Positions 32,180 through 45,000 of a stretch of 64,000 bases of DNA are shown here, one piece after another. Made by a program: the position numbers and the translations under genes. Position 1 is the first letter of the stretch. Every line of letters starts with the position of its first letter. Source of the stretch: Paracamarosporium sp. OC-R06-R3 (Eukaryota > Ascomycota > Dothideomycetes > Pleosporales > Didymosphaeriaceae); NCBI GenBank assembly GCA_019828545.1, contig JACVRA010000175.1, forward strand, positions 186,001-250,000, given 5' to 3'. Under the pieces are notes generated by a model. The model did no database searches. It was not told the origin of the DNA and saw only the letters and a program-made list of their open reading frames with translations.

Positions 32180-34466
32180 ATGAGTCTTGTGGTCGAGTAG
32201 GTTGCGCGTAACGCTGTTCAAATACTGATGAGCTAACAATAGCCAGCCAAATCCGGCGCATCGACAGTCAGCTCGACCGGTTGCAGCTGTCGACAGCCAA
32301 CGACGAGGGCGCCATTGCAATAGCCGCCGAGGACATCCACGACCCGCACCGAGTAGCGCGAATAGAACAGCTGCAGAGGCTGATCAAGAGCTTGTCGACG
32401 ACAAACTCGTCAAAGCATTCGCTCGTCCCTGCGAGTAGGATCCGGTCGATACTGCGCGAAGCGGACATATCGTCGCAATGTGCAACGTGCGCGTACCTCT
32501 TCGAGCAGGACGATTCAGGCAGCCGGCGTGAGCAGTCCAACTATGCGCACGAGTCCTCCTACGAACACGAGCTAGAATGGCTTCTGCTCAGTAAAGCCAC
32601 TACGCAGGCTTACGGCTCCGTCCTTTCTACGATCCTTGAACAGACCATACCGCTCGAAGATGACATATGGTACTGGGATGACATAATCTCGACGTATCGC
32701 TTTGCTGGTCTCTATTCGATTCAGACCTCTCCAATCAGGCTGTTCAATTGGTCCAGAGATGTATACCGCGACGTAAAAGACAAAGGCGGGCGGCTGGCAG
32801 TGGATGGCTGGCAGGAGTTCTACACGCTTGTGAGAGACACAATCAAGGACAGAAATGTCAGAGAGATACAACGGAGAGTCGTCAGCCCGCTGGGCGTGGT
32901 TCGGAATGAGGGAAGGAAGAAAAGCGCAGCGTTGAGACGGATCCGGACGGTGAACGCCAATGCGTTGGGTTTACTGTTAGGTGAAGGCTTGGGTAGCGAA
33001 AGGTATGATTTCAGGCTCATAATAAAAAATGACGAAGCTGAGCACTCCTAGCATACATGAAGAAGGGTTTCAGTCGCCCAGCCAATATGGGACCTCTGAA
33101 AAGCGCCATCGATGGAAGAGCACCGTAGCCAAAAGCATCGCACTCATGGACGCCGTGATACAGAATGTCAGCGACGCTGAGCTTCATGTCGATAAGTTCG
33201 ACGACTCTGTCGCGGCTACTACTCAGGACGATCATTATTACGAACTACACGAGCCCTCTGGTGAACGCACCGCGACATCACTGAAACCTGCTGATGTCGT
33301 TGCAAGACTGGACGATCTGCTTACCCGCGCCTTACCCGCATATACCTCTAACTTCCAGGCCGCCGTTCGGGAGCATGGCCGGCCATCACCTCTTATCCGC
33401 TACTGGCTGCCCCTCTCAATAGCCCTTGTCTCGTCTACCACAGTTCTACGCATCGTCGTCAACCGCAAAGAAGAAATACTCATGTGGGTCCGCGAATTCG
33501 GACAGACTGTTATTGACTTTTGGGCAAACTGGGTTGTTGAGCCTACCAAGAAAGTCATCGGCACTATCCGACACAATGAGGACAGCGAAGTCTCCATTCT
33601 TAGCAAACGGAGTCTGGAATCGGACAGAGCTAGCCTTGAGCGCATGGTTGTAGACTTTGCTGTACAGAATCCCGAAGGCCCTGCCCTCAACGAGACCCAG
33701 ATTGCCGACATCCGTGCCAAGGTTCGCGAAGGTGATCTGACGCCCGTCTTGAGAGCTTATGAGAAGGATATCCAGAGCCCTGTGAAGGGAGCGATTATGG
33801 GCAACTTGGCTAGTGCTCTGTTGATCCAGGTGCAGAAGACGAAGGTTGATGTAGAGGTGGCGATGAGTGGCATTGATTCGATTCTGAAGAGTCAGGAATT
33901 GCTTTTTGGGTACGTCACTGACATGCGTGCAAAGATATTGGACTGACTCCTCGCAGATTCATCGGTTTGACACCGGGTGTGCTCGTAACTGTTGGTGTGT
34001 ACAGGTGGTTGAGGGGCGTGTTTAGTAACCGGAGGGGCGTCAAGCAGTGGGCGCGACAAGGCCAGCTTCTACTCATTCTAAGGTGCGTCTCTTACGATAC
34101 TGAACGAGGAAGGTTTTTTACCTTGTATTGCTCGTTCTGGAGTAATGCAGAGCATTAAACCTTTCGGCACCAGGCTACATCTTCCTATCAAGATGCACAA
34201 GCTAACAGCAATACAGAAACATCGACCGCATACTCGTCGGAGCTACACCAAACGAGTTTGGAGAAATATATTATAAAGACCACGGCCTGCTTCTGTGCGA
34301 AGTGCATCTGTTGAGACAGGAAGCTAGCAGGGTGCTTCCGCGACGCATATTCCACGACTTCCTGCAGGAAATCGAAGAGTTGGTTAACATCCAATCTGGT
34401 CTGGAACGACAGCAAAAGGTAGTTGAGCGGATACGGTGGGCGTACTCAAAGTGGTTCACCTCGTAG
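32180..34466 (+). CDS. nca2: Mitochondrial protein NCA2
   Basis: NCA2 is a mitochondrial membrane protein first tied in yeast to expression of the Atp6/Atp8 mRNA. Five exons fit: 32180-32196, 32247-33002, 33052-33909, 33957-34082 and 34217-34466, giving 668 residues. The 17-nt first exon codes MSLVV plus two bases and joins to DQIRRIDSQLDRL, the usual N-terminus. Diagnostic blocks are DDIWYWDDI..YRFAGLYSIQTSPIRLFNW, SPLIRYWLPLSIALVSSTTVLR (first membrane segment), a VEPTKKV..TIRH block, LESDRASLERMVVDFA, and GFIGLTPGVLVTVGVYRWLRG (second membrane segment) followed by the NIDRIL block. All junctions keep phase. Confidence 0.93.
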
Positions 34467-35015
34467 ATAATCGTAAGACAACAGGGGTTGGGTCGTGAGG
34501 ATAAAGAGGTGTACAACGAATGTACTCTAGTTGTCTCACACTGAGAAATAGAACACTGGCCTAAATTAAGCATTGCTTCTAGATAAGCAAAAACGAGTGG
34601 GAAATTCCAAATTCGTATGTCAGCTGTCAATCTATGACAGCGGCACTGTCCGCTTGAAGTTTGCGAGTCATCTGAGCCGGTACCCGTGGTAGTGGTCGGG
34701 CCCTGAGCAGGTGTGGCGCATTGTGGCGCTAATTTCGCCTTGGCACTACGTTCAAGCAGCAGGCGGACGACGTAGGTACCAACGCTTCACGACAAACGAT
34801 AGCCCCCCGACCACCTCGCTACGTACCCATTTGACGACCGCACCCCGAGGGCTGCTGACAATCCGCTCCTTCTACCCCGATCTCACTGCCGCGCCCTCCT
34901 TTCGGCCTCGCGAGCACTACACAGCCCGGATCAACCCCGACACCGACGTGGGCGAGTGCAACGCCGCAGCCTACTTGTACAGATAACGCGCGCGACGCAA
35001 CAAACGCACACCACG
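34467..35015. other. Intergenic, 0.55 kb
   Basis: 3' flank of NCA2 and promoter/5' UTR of the Rab gene. Nothing else identified. Confidence 0.6.
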
Positions 35016-35867
35016 ATGGCGGGCACACGCAACTATGACTTTCTTGTAAGAACACCTCTGCGCTCCTCGCGACGCCCACAAACCTCCCCGAACCAGGCAC
35101 CTAGACCGCCCTGCCCTCCGCCCCTCTTCAATCTGGCCCCCTTCTAACTTGCCTGTTACACAGATCAAACTACTCTTAATCGGCGACTCGGGTGTTGGAA
35201 AGTCCTGCTGTCTCCTGCGATTTAGCGAAGACTCGTTCACGCCGTCCTTCATCACGACCATCGGAATCGACTTCAAGATCCGGACCATCGAGCTCGACGG
35301 CAAGCGCGTGAAGTTGCAAATATGGGACACGGCGGGTCAAGAGCGGTTCCGCACCATCACCACGGCATACTACAGAGGTGCTATGGGCATCTTGCTGGTA
35401 TATGATGTGACGGATGAGAGAAGTTTCAACAGTACGTCGCTCCTGAGCTGGTACCCGCTTGAATGCCACTTGGCTATCACGATAGCTCAGAGGATGCAAG
35501 TTGGCGACCGTAAGAAATTATCACATGCTAACATGCGATCTCAGACATCCGCACATGGTTCTCCAACGTAGAGCAGCACGCCACCGAAGGCGTCAACAAG
35601 ATCCTTATCGGCAACAAGTGCGATTGGGAAGAGAAGCGTGCCGTCTCCACAGAGCGTGGCCAAGCACTCGCAGACGAACTCGGTATTCCCTTCCTCGAGG
35701 TCTCGGCGAAGAGCAACATCAACGTCGATAAGGCTTTCTACAGCCTAGCTGCAGACATCAAGAAGAGGTTGATCGACAGTGCACGGACAGAGCCGAGCAC
35801 GAACAAGGTAGACGTAGGGGCTGATGCAAGCGGCTCAGGAGCCGGTATGGGTGGCAAATGCTGCTAA
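35016..35867 (+). CDS. srgA: Rab GTPase, Sec4/SrgA type
   Basis: Exocytic Rab that directs secretory vesicles to the growing tip. Exons 35016-35045, 35164-35431 and 35545-35867 give 206 residues. G1 is GDSGVGKS (17-24). The effector loop [17 protein letters not shown]3 [23 protein letters not shown]4 NKCD and G5 SAK follow, and the C-terminal Cys-Cys is the geranylgeranylation site. [11 protein letters not shown] and [11 protein letters not shown] favour Sec4/Rab8 over Ypt1 or Ypt31. Exon 1 codes only [10 protein letters not shown], and the exon 2/3 junction rebuilds SFNNIRTWF. Confidence 0.96.
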
Positions 35868-37165
35868 GAGACGGAAAGCACGAAGCACGTACGACCTGGC
35901 CGCGTTCGATATCGCTCCCGCGACACCGCCCGTGACACCGGCTTGTTTCCGTAACTATTACGCACTTATTCGCGGAGGAGAAGGAGCAGCATTATCACAT
36001 CATACAAAGTACGGCACGGCACGATATCTCAGCTGATAACGAACCGCTTCGGGCGACGAGTGAATTCGCTCGCCGCCGCGTGTGTCGGGAACGAGACGTA
36101 GACCTTTTCCGTTTAATTCCCCTACCTACCTACCTTTCACCCTTTTCTTGAATGGACGTTTCTGCTTGCGTGTAACTGGAGTTTTTGGGGATCGGCGGGG
36201 CTAGGCTGTCGGTATGTTGGTCTATACTATACTACCTTTTTTGTTAATGGCATATTGTACATTCGCCCTGGGCTTGAGGATTTTGCGTGCATGCATGCGT
36301 GCTCTTGCGTCATCCATACCTACTAACACACATACATACGTACTTGTAACGTACGCGCGCCGAAGCACATGTACATAACACAACTCCCAAACAGACAGAC
36401 AGACAGCCACACTACATCTAGACCTCCATCCCGTTCTCCTCCCACCTCCCTGCATCCTCATTCTCCCACCCCATACCTGAAACATCCTACGCCCTCGCCA
36501 CCCAAATAGGAAATCCGTCGAAAATAGCCACATGCATGACACGCACCTAAAATATACCAGAGACGAGACAAGACTAGACAAGACAAGACAAGACAAGACA
36601 CGAGACTAACGGGCATGTCCGTCCGCGAGACACAGGATGCGGATGTGCGGATTCTCGATGTCGTGGGCGCGGAATCAGGTGTGGGTGGGAGTGAGATGCG
36701 CATGGCTGGTTGCGGGTAGGTGGGGTGGGGGGTTTCGGGTGAGGGGGCGGTGCTGGGTGGGTGGTGGGCGAGACATTTGTGGGAGGGTGTGTGGGCGGGT
36801 GGAAGGGCCGGGGCCAATGGGTGGTGAGAGGGGGAGGGAGTGGGAGTCTAGATTTGTGCGGGTTGAGTGGGAGGTTTGCTCTGAGGTAGAGGGGAGGGGG
36901 TTTGGATGTGGAAATTGGGAGGCGATGGAGGGAGTGTTGGGGCGGGGTGGTGTTGATGGGTAGGTATGTCGTAGGTTTAGGTGTGCAGGAGATTCTGGGT
37001 GTCGTACCAGTACAGATATGATATTAGTTACAATCTAGGCCGAGGGGATGGATGGATGTCTGCAAGGGCGGGAAATCCAAAGCCTTTCTACTCATGTATC
37101 CTTTACGGATATCGCATCCACAATTTTGCCCGCTCTTTCCTATCCAGCGCTTATCGCAATCTGGT
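35868..37165. other. Intergenic, 1.3 kb
   Basis: Convergent 3' flanks of the Rab gene and the MFS transporter. It holds short CCTA repeats near 36121, an (AGACA)5 array at 36576-36600 and a strongly G-rich plus strand at 36690-36960. Reading frames here are low-complexity and unsupported. Confidence 0.5.
36576..36600. repeat. (AGACA)5 microsatellite
   Basis: Five perfect AGACA units, preceded by imperfect copies from about 36560. Confidence 0.9.
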
Positions 37166-39149
37166 CTACAGACTGGCCTTGCCTCTGCTCTCAAATGGTA
37201 GGGCGAGAACCAGCAGCCCTGAACCAATGAACAACGCACCACTGACGTACACGGGCGCGCTCGTCTCCAGATTCGCAAACATCGCCACAATAGGCGCCAT
37301 GATGCCGAAGACACGGTTTGCAGATGCCGTGATCGCATTTCCGGTTCCGCGGTCCTTGGTCGGGAAGATTTCGGGTGTGTACGAGTACAGCACTGCATAC
37401 ATGATGTTGGACATGAAGTTGTAAGCACAGTTCCTGTTGTTCTGGTCAGCGTGCTACTCCGTTTCCCCCTCCATTGTTCCTTGCGACGAGAAGAACGTAC
37501 CAGCCAAGTAAAGAGTTAGAAGTCAGGGCCGTGGTCGAACAGAAAAGAAACACACCCGTCAGCACGGTAGAGGCGGCGAGTGTGCGTTTCCGTCCGATAC
37601 GCGGTCTTTCGACCAAGTACCCGCCCAACAAGCATCCCGGAATTCCGAGTACGGCGATGATCAGGCTATTGCGGTAGGTAATGTATGTGGAGCCGTCGCC
37701 GAAGTCTACGCCGCGGGTGGCTTGGATGTAAGGGAGGAAGGCATTGTATAGCGGGAAACCCAAGCCGATGAATGCCCACACGAATGTGATAAGCGTCGTG
37801 CTATACGCCAGTGTCTTCGTTGCGAAAAGTGCCTTGACATGACTCAGGTTGACCTTTTCAAGATTTCTCTTCACAGCTGCAGCGGCGTGGGACCGCTGGT
37901 GAGGCACAGTCCCAGGGGGTGCAATGCTATTGCACGCTTCGAGATCCTCGATCGTCAGCGCAGATGTTTTTCCGTTGCGGCGCGCGACTTCGTGCACGAC
38001 TTTGACGGCCTCGGCGTCTTGTCCCTTGCCCATGAGGTACTTGGGGCTCTCGAAGATGGTGAAGAAGACGAAGCGTCCGAAGAACATGGCCATTGCTACG
38101 CCGCCCAGCACTATCATGAAGTACCTCCATCCCATGTTCATACCCTTGGTACAAGTCTCGTCTGTCTCTTGGCAACTCAGATTGCCTAGTAACGGCCAGG
38201 CTACGAGGGTGGCGAAGACCTGTGCAAGCGCCCAGTCGATACTCAGCACCGTTAGTAGCCATTGGTGACTTCCAGGCAGAAACTCAAGGAAGATTGCAGA
38301 ATCCACAGGCAGGTTTCCGCCCACGCCTATACTCCACAAGCAAGCGAAGATGCCGATGGCAGCGAAATTTGGCGAGCCAGCAGCAATGAGACCAAAGACA
38401 GCGGTGATACCAATGGTAAGGTTGAAGGCCCAGCGGCGGCCGAAGATGTCGCAGCCGAAACCCCAGAAGATGGCGCCGACAAGGAGACCGATGTTTTGCG
38501 CAAGAGTGAGGTAGGGGGCGCGGTCTGGGTGGAATTCGAGGCGGACCTGTGGGAGAATGAGAGAGGTGGCTATGGGCCAGAGGTTATCTTGGGCCCAGCC
38601 GAAGCCTACGACGACGAAGAGCTGGGATATGGTTAGCAGCTATAGATCTGAGCAAAATGTATTGGAATGGAAGGTGTATCAAAGGTATAGGGTAGTCCTT
38701 TGCTTGAGCAGTCTTGAATCCAAGTCTCAACACAGTTTGATATATGTATTACAGACGTTGGTGTAACTGAAGCAATAGTTTGAAGCAGCTCGTTCTTATT
38801 GACTATTCCGTCACAGCGCTGAGGCGACTTAGGCTGAATAGTCAATAAACATGAGCTCCTTCGTAGTCCGGACCTCGAGAACACATGGAAACACCTATGT
38901 CCATCCAGAGTATTACCCAGGCAATCATGCTATTCGGAAGTATCCGAGCACATGTTGTGTAAAAGGTCAATATCTTACCTGCCATTGATACTTCCCCATG
39001 CCAATATCCTGAATCGCCTTATTCAAGACCCTAGCCTTGGCCTCGTACACAGGATCCACCGCACCCTCTCCCAGCACCGCTTCAGGTGCATCGTTCAATG
39101 TATTCACCACTATCTCTTCACCCGCGTCGTCCTTTCGATCATCGCCCAT
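37166..39149 (-). CDS. MFS transporter, sugar/SV2-like (12 TM)
   Basis: Exons 38979-39149, 37501-38621 and 37166-37433 give about 519 residues. N-terminal cytosolic acidic region, then GMGKYQWQLFVVVGFGWAQDN (TM1), LTLAQNIGLLVGAIFWGFGCDIFGRRWAFNLT (TM2 and the MFS signature loop), a WSIGVGGNLPVDSA helix, a central loop with ESPKYLMGKGQDAEAV, then GYLVERPRIGRKRTL and YSYTPEIFPTKDRGTGNAI in the second half. The PEIFPT..R motif and DxxGRR are those of the sugar-porter/SVOP branch. The substrate is unknown; organic acids or sugars are the usual guess. ATG at 39149 is used because the frame upstream opens with a non-ATG codon. The first intron is unusually long for this window (357 nt). Confidence 0.88.
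38796..38848. repeat. Perfect 13-bp inverted repeat with 27-nt loop, intronic
   Basis: TTATTGACTATTC at 38796-38808 is the exact reverse complement of GAATAGTCAATAA at 38836-38848. The pair lies inside the long first intron of the MFS gene and could form a stem-loop in the transcript. Confidence 0.9.
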
Positions 39150-40025
39150 ACTGAGCAGACCCACTACCTCTTCCGGTTCGTGATCCACGGTGTGTAAGGT
39201 TGCCGCGACACGTGCGCAGCGTCAACCAGGCCTCGTCCCGTTCGATAACAGAGGTTGATAGAGACTATACAGCTACCCCAGGTCGCGCGGCAGCTAAGGA
39301 AGATCGCAGAGTTTTTAACTAATTCCGAGTTGAAAGGAGGAATGGCCAACGACTGGAGCTGCCTGCTTTAGCCTAGTGTGGGGAAACCCCGACGACCCTG
39401 GCGTTGCCCGCAGCTGGCTACGCGATGTCGCAATCGCCTGCTTATGTGTCGCTATTCACTGTAATACGAAGGCACGCAGCTTTGTTCGGACCGCGAGCAG
39501 CTCTGAGCTTCCTATTTGTTGTTGCTTTTTCGGGATTCAGGTCCCTTTTTTGGGCAAGTGTCTATGCGGAATACGGTTTTTACAAGTCCGCATGGTTTGA
39601 AAGTGGATGAGTAAACGGTGGAGCATGTGGGAACATTTGATTGTAGATCAGACGGGTGATGATCGACGCCGCTAGCGACTAGAGTAACCCAATATCACGT
39701 GTGGGTGTGCTCACCTAGCTCGCACCAACCGTAAAGATATCGGTCTAAGCTATTATTATGAGAGACTGGTTTGGTGGTACTTTGTCCATCAGACTTTTTG
39801 TCTAGGGATATGCTTCTGAGAAACACTTTCTTAATACAGAATGCTGGACCCGTCTACTTAAGCTCGTGCACATACGGTGAATTACAAACAAAAATATCAT
39901 CGTGAATTTAGGTCTTATTTCTGGAATGTCTACAGCGCTATGCATGATGGTACATAGCTATGCGACAGCGCTTCATCAGGCGTCGAAGCATAGCAGCAAG
40001 ATAAAACTCGCCAACCTCCAATGGC
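39150..40025. other. Intergenic, 0.88 kb
   Basis: Upstream region of the MFS gene and 3' flank of the Rpt6 gene, both on the minus strand. No further element seen. Confidence 0.55.
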
Positions 40026-41245
40026 TTACTTCCAGAGCTTGCTAAGACTAGTCGCCTTGTCGTCGTGTTTGTTGAGCACCTTCGCAGTTGCAAGATCAAA
40101 GTCCTCTTGTGTGACGTGCACTCTCCTCTCCCTCAGTGCATACATACCAGCCTCTGTGCACACACCCTTGAGCTCGGCTCCTGAGCAGCCATTCATCTTC
40201 TCCGCAATCTTGGTAAGATTGATACCACGCGTTAGGTTCATGCTTCGGGAGTGAATCCGTAGAATGTCTGCACGAGCTTCGACCGATGGCGGCGGGAACT
40301 CGATCTTTCGGTCAATTCGTCCAGGTCGCAGAAGAGCGGGGTCAAGAATGTCGAGACGGTTGGTTGCCATGATGATCTTGATGTTCTTCGTAGGTTCAAA
40401 ACCGTCCAACTGGTTGAGCAGCTCCAACATAGTTCGCTGTACCTCCGAATCACCGCCAGAACTGCCCTCTACTCGGCTTGAGCCGATACTGTCGATTTCG
40501 TCCATGAAGATGATGCTAGGCGCATGCTCTCGAGCCATGACGAACAATTCTCGAACCATTCTGCTGCCCTCACCAATGTATTTCTGCACCAGTTCGCTAC
40601 CGGACACTCGGATGAACTTGCAATCGGCGTGATGAGCCACGGCACGGGCTAGCAGCGTTTTTCCTGTTCCTGGTGGTCCATAGAGCAGCACACCCTTCGG
40701 TTGTGCAATACCGAGAGACTCAAACAGTTCGGGATGCTGTAGGCCAAGCTCAATGACCTCCTTGATTTCCTTGATCTGCTGGTCGAGCCCTCCAATCATG
40801 TCGTATGTACTGTCCGGGACCTTCTCCACCATCATTAGAGAAACAAGCGGATCGACTGACGAGGGCAGCATCTTCTCCAGCTTATAAGAGTCGCTCAGTA
40901 ATGTGACGCGCTTTCCAACGGTGAGTTTGGCAATGTCAACATTATCGGATATGTCAACGACTGGTATGCGTCAGTGCTGCTCGACTTCCACAACCACGGC
41001 CGGGAATTACCATATTTGCCCTCAGGATGGACCTTAACCAAAACCTTCTTGGTGCCCATGACCTTTACGACTTCGCCGACATACGAGCCAGGCTGCTGCA
41101 GAAGGCCGAGCTCTTCTCGCAGTAACCGCACCCTTGAGTTGTAGTCATTTCGCTGGGCTTCGAGGCGGCGCAGGACTGCTTGGCCTTGTATTATCTCCAG
41201 CTTCATCGACTCGATCTTGTTGTGGTAGAAGGTATCGAGCGCCAT
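40026..41245 (-). CDS. rpt6: 26S proteasome regulatory ATPase Rpt6 (Sug1)
   Basis: One of the six AAA ATPases in the 19S base that unfold substrates for the 20S core. Exons 41011-41245 and 40026-40960 give 389 residues, the expected length. An N-terminal coiled coil (about 8-50) precedes the OB region. The AAA domain has Walker A GPPGTGKT at 173-180, Walker [12 protein letters not shown], sensor-1 [27 protein letters not shown] and second-region RPGR. The C-terminus [12 protein letters not shown] matches Rpt6 and not Rpt1-5. The intron junction rebuilds GKYVVDISDN. Confidence 0.97.
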
Positions 41246-42000
41246 GATGGTGGCGGTCGCGGCGAGCTCGCGGGCGCTGTGCTCTTGGAGGTTCGGCGAT
41301 CTGCGGAAGTGGACCTGGCTGTGCTGGAGGAGCGCACAAGAGCAACGGACACGGGTGGGCGAGGAGAGCGGTTCGATGGATAGGGCTGGTGTTTGCGTGT
41401 TCGGTCGCGGCGACAGCTCTCTGTATCACCGTCACGGCGATTCTAAGCTTCCGGGCCGACAAAGGATCCGGTCTTGCGCTAGGGCCGAAAGAGGGAAGGC
41501 GCGCCCGCAGGGGTCCTTCCATCCTGTTTCCCCACCAGCCCAGCTTTGACGCGGTTGCAACCCGGCTTTGATGCGTATACCCGTCGAAACACGTCTTCAA
41601 TAGCAGCAGAAGCTGCACAGGTACGTCGCTTCACAAGTCCAGCAGAATTTCGAGTTCCCGCTTTTCGAGAGCTTATCGCGGCTCTGCGCAGTGGCGGAAA
41701 AGCCTCCGGGAGCTTGGTGCAGCTCTATACCTGGTTGTGGTGTGCATGCGCGGCTGATCGGAATCCATACAGTGTCATCTGCTCTGTCGCGCCGCTAGGC
41801 CCCTCCAACCCTTACTTTGTTCCGCTGTGTGATATGCGGTCGCTGGCTTTGTCCTCTCCTCGCCGCAAACGCTGTACCGCAGTGTTGTGAGCTGCTCGAG
41901 CACGACAATAACAGCAGCTAGCGAACCGTACTACGCCCCTTCGCGCGCCGTCTCGCACCATCCACTTTCCACAACAAGTGCACGAGTCGCGTACAGCACC
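41246..42000. promoter_or_regulatory. Divergent promoter region between Rpt6 and VNX1-type antiporter
   Basis: 755 nt between opposite start codons, so both genes are probably driven from here. I cannot point to a proven factor site; no clear TATA box is visible. Confidence 0.5.
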
Positions 42001-45000
42001 ATGGCCGAAGGCGACCGCCCTCCCACTGCAGGAAGAAGCAACCCCCCTTCTGCCAGCATCTCGCGGCGAACCTCCGACTATGACGCAAGCTCTCCCTCTG
42101 CCAGCCAGCATACTGCCAGTGTCAGCTCTGAAGCCGCACGTAGACGGCCTCAGATTTCTTCAGCACAGACGGCAGGCTATGGTAACCAGGATCTGCCGCG
42201 GTTTCAAGCCAAGGAGTACTAAGAGAACGCAGGGTCCATAACATCCCCCATCGATCGCCGACAAGCACAAACGAACACGACCGCGTCCAGTCAGTCGAAA
42301 CCGAAGAAACCCTCGATGAGTCGTCGCACGACCTCGGCCAAGTTCCCTTCCAAAGGGCAGGAGTTCTCCGTTGATGACGCCCAAGACGAAGTCGACCAAG
42401 ATCTCACCGAGCAGCAGAGGCAGCAGCAACAGCAGAAGCAAGCGCGTCAAGGCCAGGGTCAGACATTACGCCGGAAGCCCTCTACAGTGCGACGCCGGAC
42501 AGCGGCGCATACACCAGGCCTTGCGACAGTAAACTCTTTCGAGGACGATAGTGTGGAACAAGCTGCCGCTGGAGCACCTACCGACAGTGACGTACAACCG
42601 ACATCTTCGGGCGAAGAGACATTGAGAGCAGACGATGAGGATAGCGGCAACGGTGCCGATGATGGTGAAGATGATGGTGAAGACGATGGAGATATCAGCG
42701 ACGCAGAGAGCTTTACGCTGAAGGACAGACAGGAGGCCATCAACGTAACGCATCCCTTCGGTATCAGGATTTGGAAACCAGCTTTGTACAAGAAAGACCG
42801 GTCCGTCCAAAGGAACGCAGAGGGAGATATCCATTCAGCACCCGGTCACCACGTCAGTCAGTGGTTGGTGCTTTTCAACATTGCATGGACCCTCGTTTTT
42901 GGATGGTGGCTTGCGCTCCTCACGGCTGCGGGAGGTCTGCTCTGTGCGCTGTTTTGGTTCGTGGACAGCTGCCAGGAATACTCCCTGCTGTTATTCCACC
43001 TCGCCGCATATCTCTTCTACCCGTTCGGCAAGTACGTCAAGCTGTTTCAAGACGAGGCATATGCCGAGGAAGACGAAGGTGAAGGTCGAAGCATCAGCGA
43101 ATACGAGCAATGGCAGAGCGGCGATATAGAAGAAGGAAGATTGTTCTTTGGCCCTAGTGAAGGTGCGGGCTCGTTGGTTGGGAGACGGAGGAACAGCGTC
43201 GATTCTACCAACGAGACGACCAGCTTGCTTGGACGGGAGGGTCGTGCCAACTTGGATCACACCGACACTACCAGAACTAAAAGGAGACTTTTCGGCCGTG
43301 GCAAGTGGAACATGGGAAGAGTCATCTTCTTCGTCTTCTTCTACGGAGTCTTCTCACCTGCTCTATTCCTTGTATCCGGCCTTTGCTGGTTCTTTGTGTT
43401 TACAATCCCAATGGGCAAGGTTACGCTTCTGCTCTTCGACCATCTTCGCCGACACCCCCTCGCCCTCTCGTTTCATTCAGACAGTGGCAACGTACGGCGT
43501 CCAGGCGAGTCGTCCTCTATCTTGCTGTGCACATATCGTGCCGTAGGCATCAAGTACTGGAAGTACACTATCGACGGCACCAATATTTTCCTCATTAACC
43601 TCCTAGGTCTTGTGGCGTTCGTCATCTTTGACTACTTTGTTCTTCATGAAAAGCTTCACCTCGAGATCCCCCTCACGGACACGTTCTTCCTCTTCACGAT
43701 GGCGTTGTTGTCAATCATCCCATTGGCCTATTTCATTGGACAAGCTGTTGCTTCTATCTCTGCCCAGTCTTCCATGGGGGTAGGCGCGACCATCAACGCT
43801 TTCTTCTCAACCGTCGTTGAAGTTTTTCTCTACTGCGTGGCATTGAACCAGAAGAAAGCACAACTTGTCGAAGGAAGCATTATTGGCAGCATTTTTGCTG
43901 GTATACTCTTCCTTCCCGGCTTATCTATGTGCTTCGGGGCCCTCAAAAGGAAGACTCAGCGGTTCAACGTCAAGTCTGCCGGAGTTACATCGACAATGTT
44001 GTTGTTTGCTGTCATTGGTGCTTTTGGACCGACACTTTTCTACCAGATTTATGGAAGCCATGAGCTGGTATGTGCCTCATGTGTCCGTCATCACAATGGT
44101 CTAGACAGAGAGCAAGATTGCAGAAGATGTTACTACTCCCAGACGCCGGCAGTGGACAATGACTTCTATACTGAGGCCGTTCAGCCATACACTTGGTTTG
44201 CGGCTGCACTCCTCTTCCTATCCTACGTTATCGGATTGTTGTTCACACTAAGAACCCATGCTGCCACGATCTGGAGTACAGAGGCCGATGAGAAGAAGGC
44301 GGTGGATCTGTCTGTCAGCCAACTCAGCCACAGCGGACACCTCGAATTCCCAAGCACGCTTAGCAGACAGGCAACGAGCAACTCGGTGGCGCGTGCTGAT
44401 GTTAGGAACAGCCAGCTATACAAACGCATCGTGGGCCAAACTCTCCAGCAAGTAGGATATGGAACTGACAATGAGACGAACACTTCGAATTTGAGAAGAC
44501 CGGCTTCCCGAGCCGGCGGTCAGACAACACCGCATGTCGTGCCACCCAAGGATGGTGAACAAAGATCTCCTTCTGCAAACTTCCATCTGGAGGGTCTGTC
44601 GGAACATGACAACCAGTCTCTAGTTCGACATATCACTGAGATTGCGGCACATACTACGGCGTTGGCAACGCGAGATGTTGTCAAGACACCCCGAAAAGCC
44701 GCCCATATGGTGCACACAGCAGCAAAGGGTGCTACCGACAGGCCTCATCACCACCGCACCGGCACCGGCACCGGCACCTACGAAGGAGTCGAAGAACCTG
44801 CTGCAGCCCACACAGCGGGCGGACACGATGCACCAAACTGGAGCCGTACGAAGAGTTCTGCGATTCTGCTTACCGCGACCATTGCGTATGCTGTCATCGC
44901 TGAGATCCTGGTCAATACGGTGGATGTGGTTCTCCAGGGCTCCAACATCGACGAGAAATTCTTGGGTATTACACTCTTCGCATTGGTACCGAACACAACC

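Noticed and set aside
36458..36963. Frames of about 110 codons on both strands
   Set aside because: Low-complexity G-rich sequence in a 3' flank; products are Pro/Thr or Gly/Arg-rich without features.
38622..38978. Intact MITE in the MFS intron
   Set aside because: The inverted arms are only 13 bp, and no flanking target-site duplication is evident around them.
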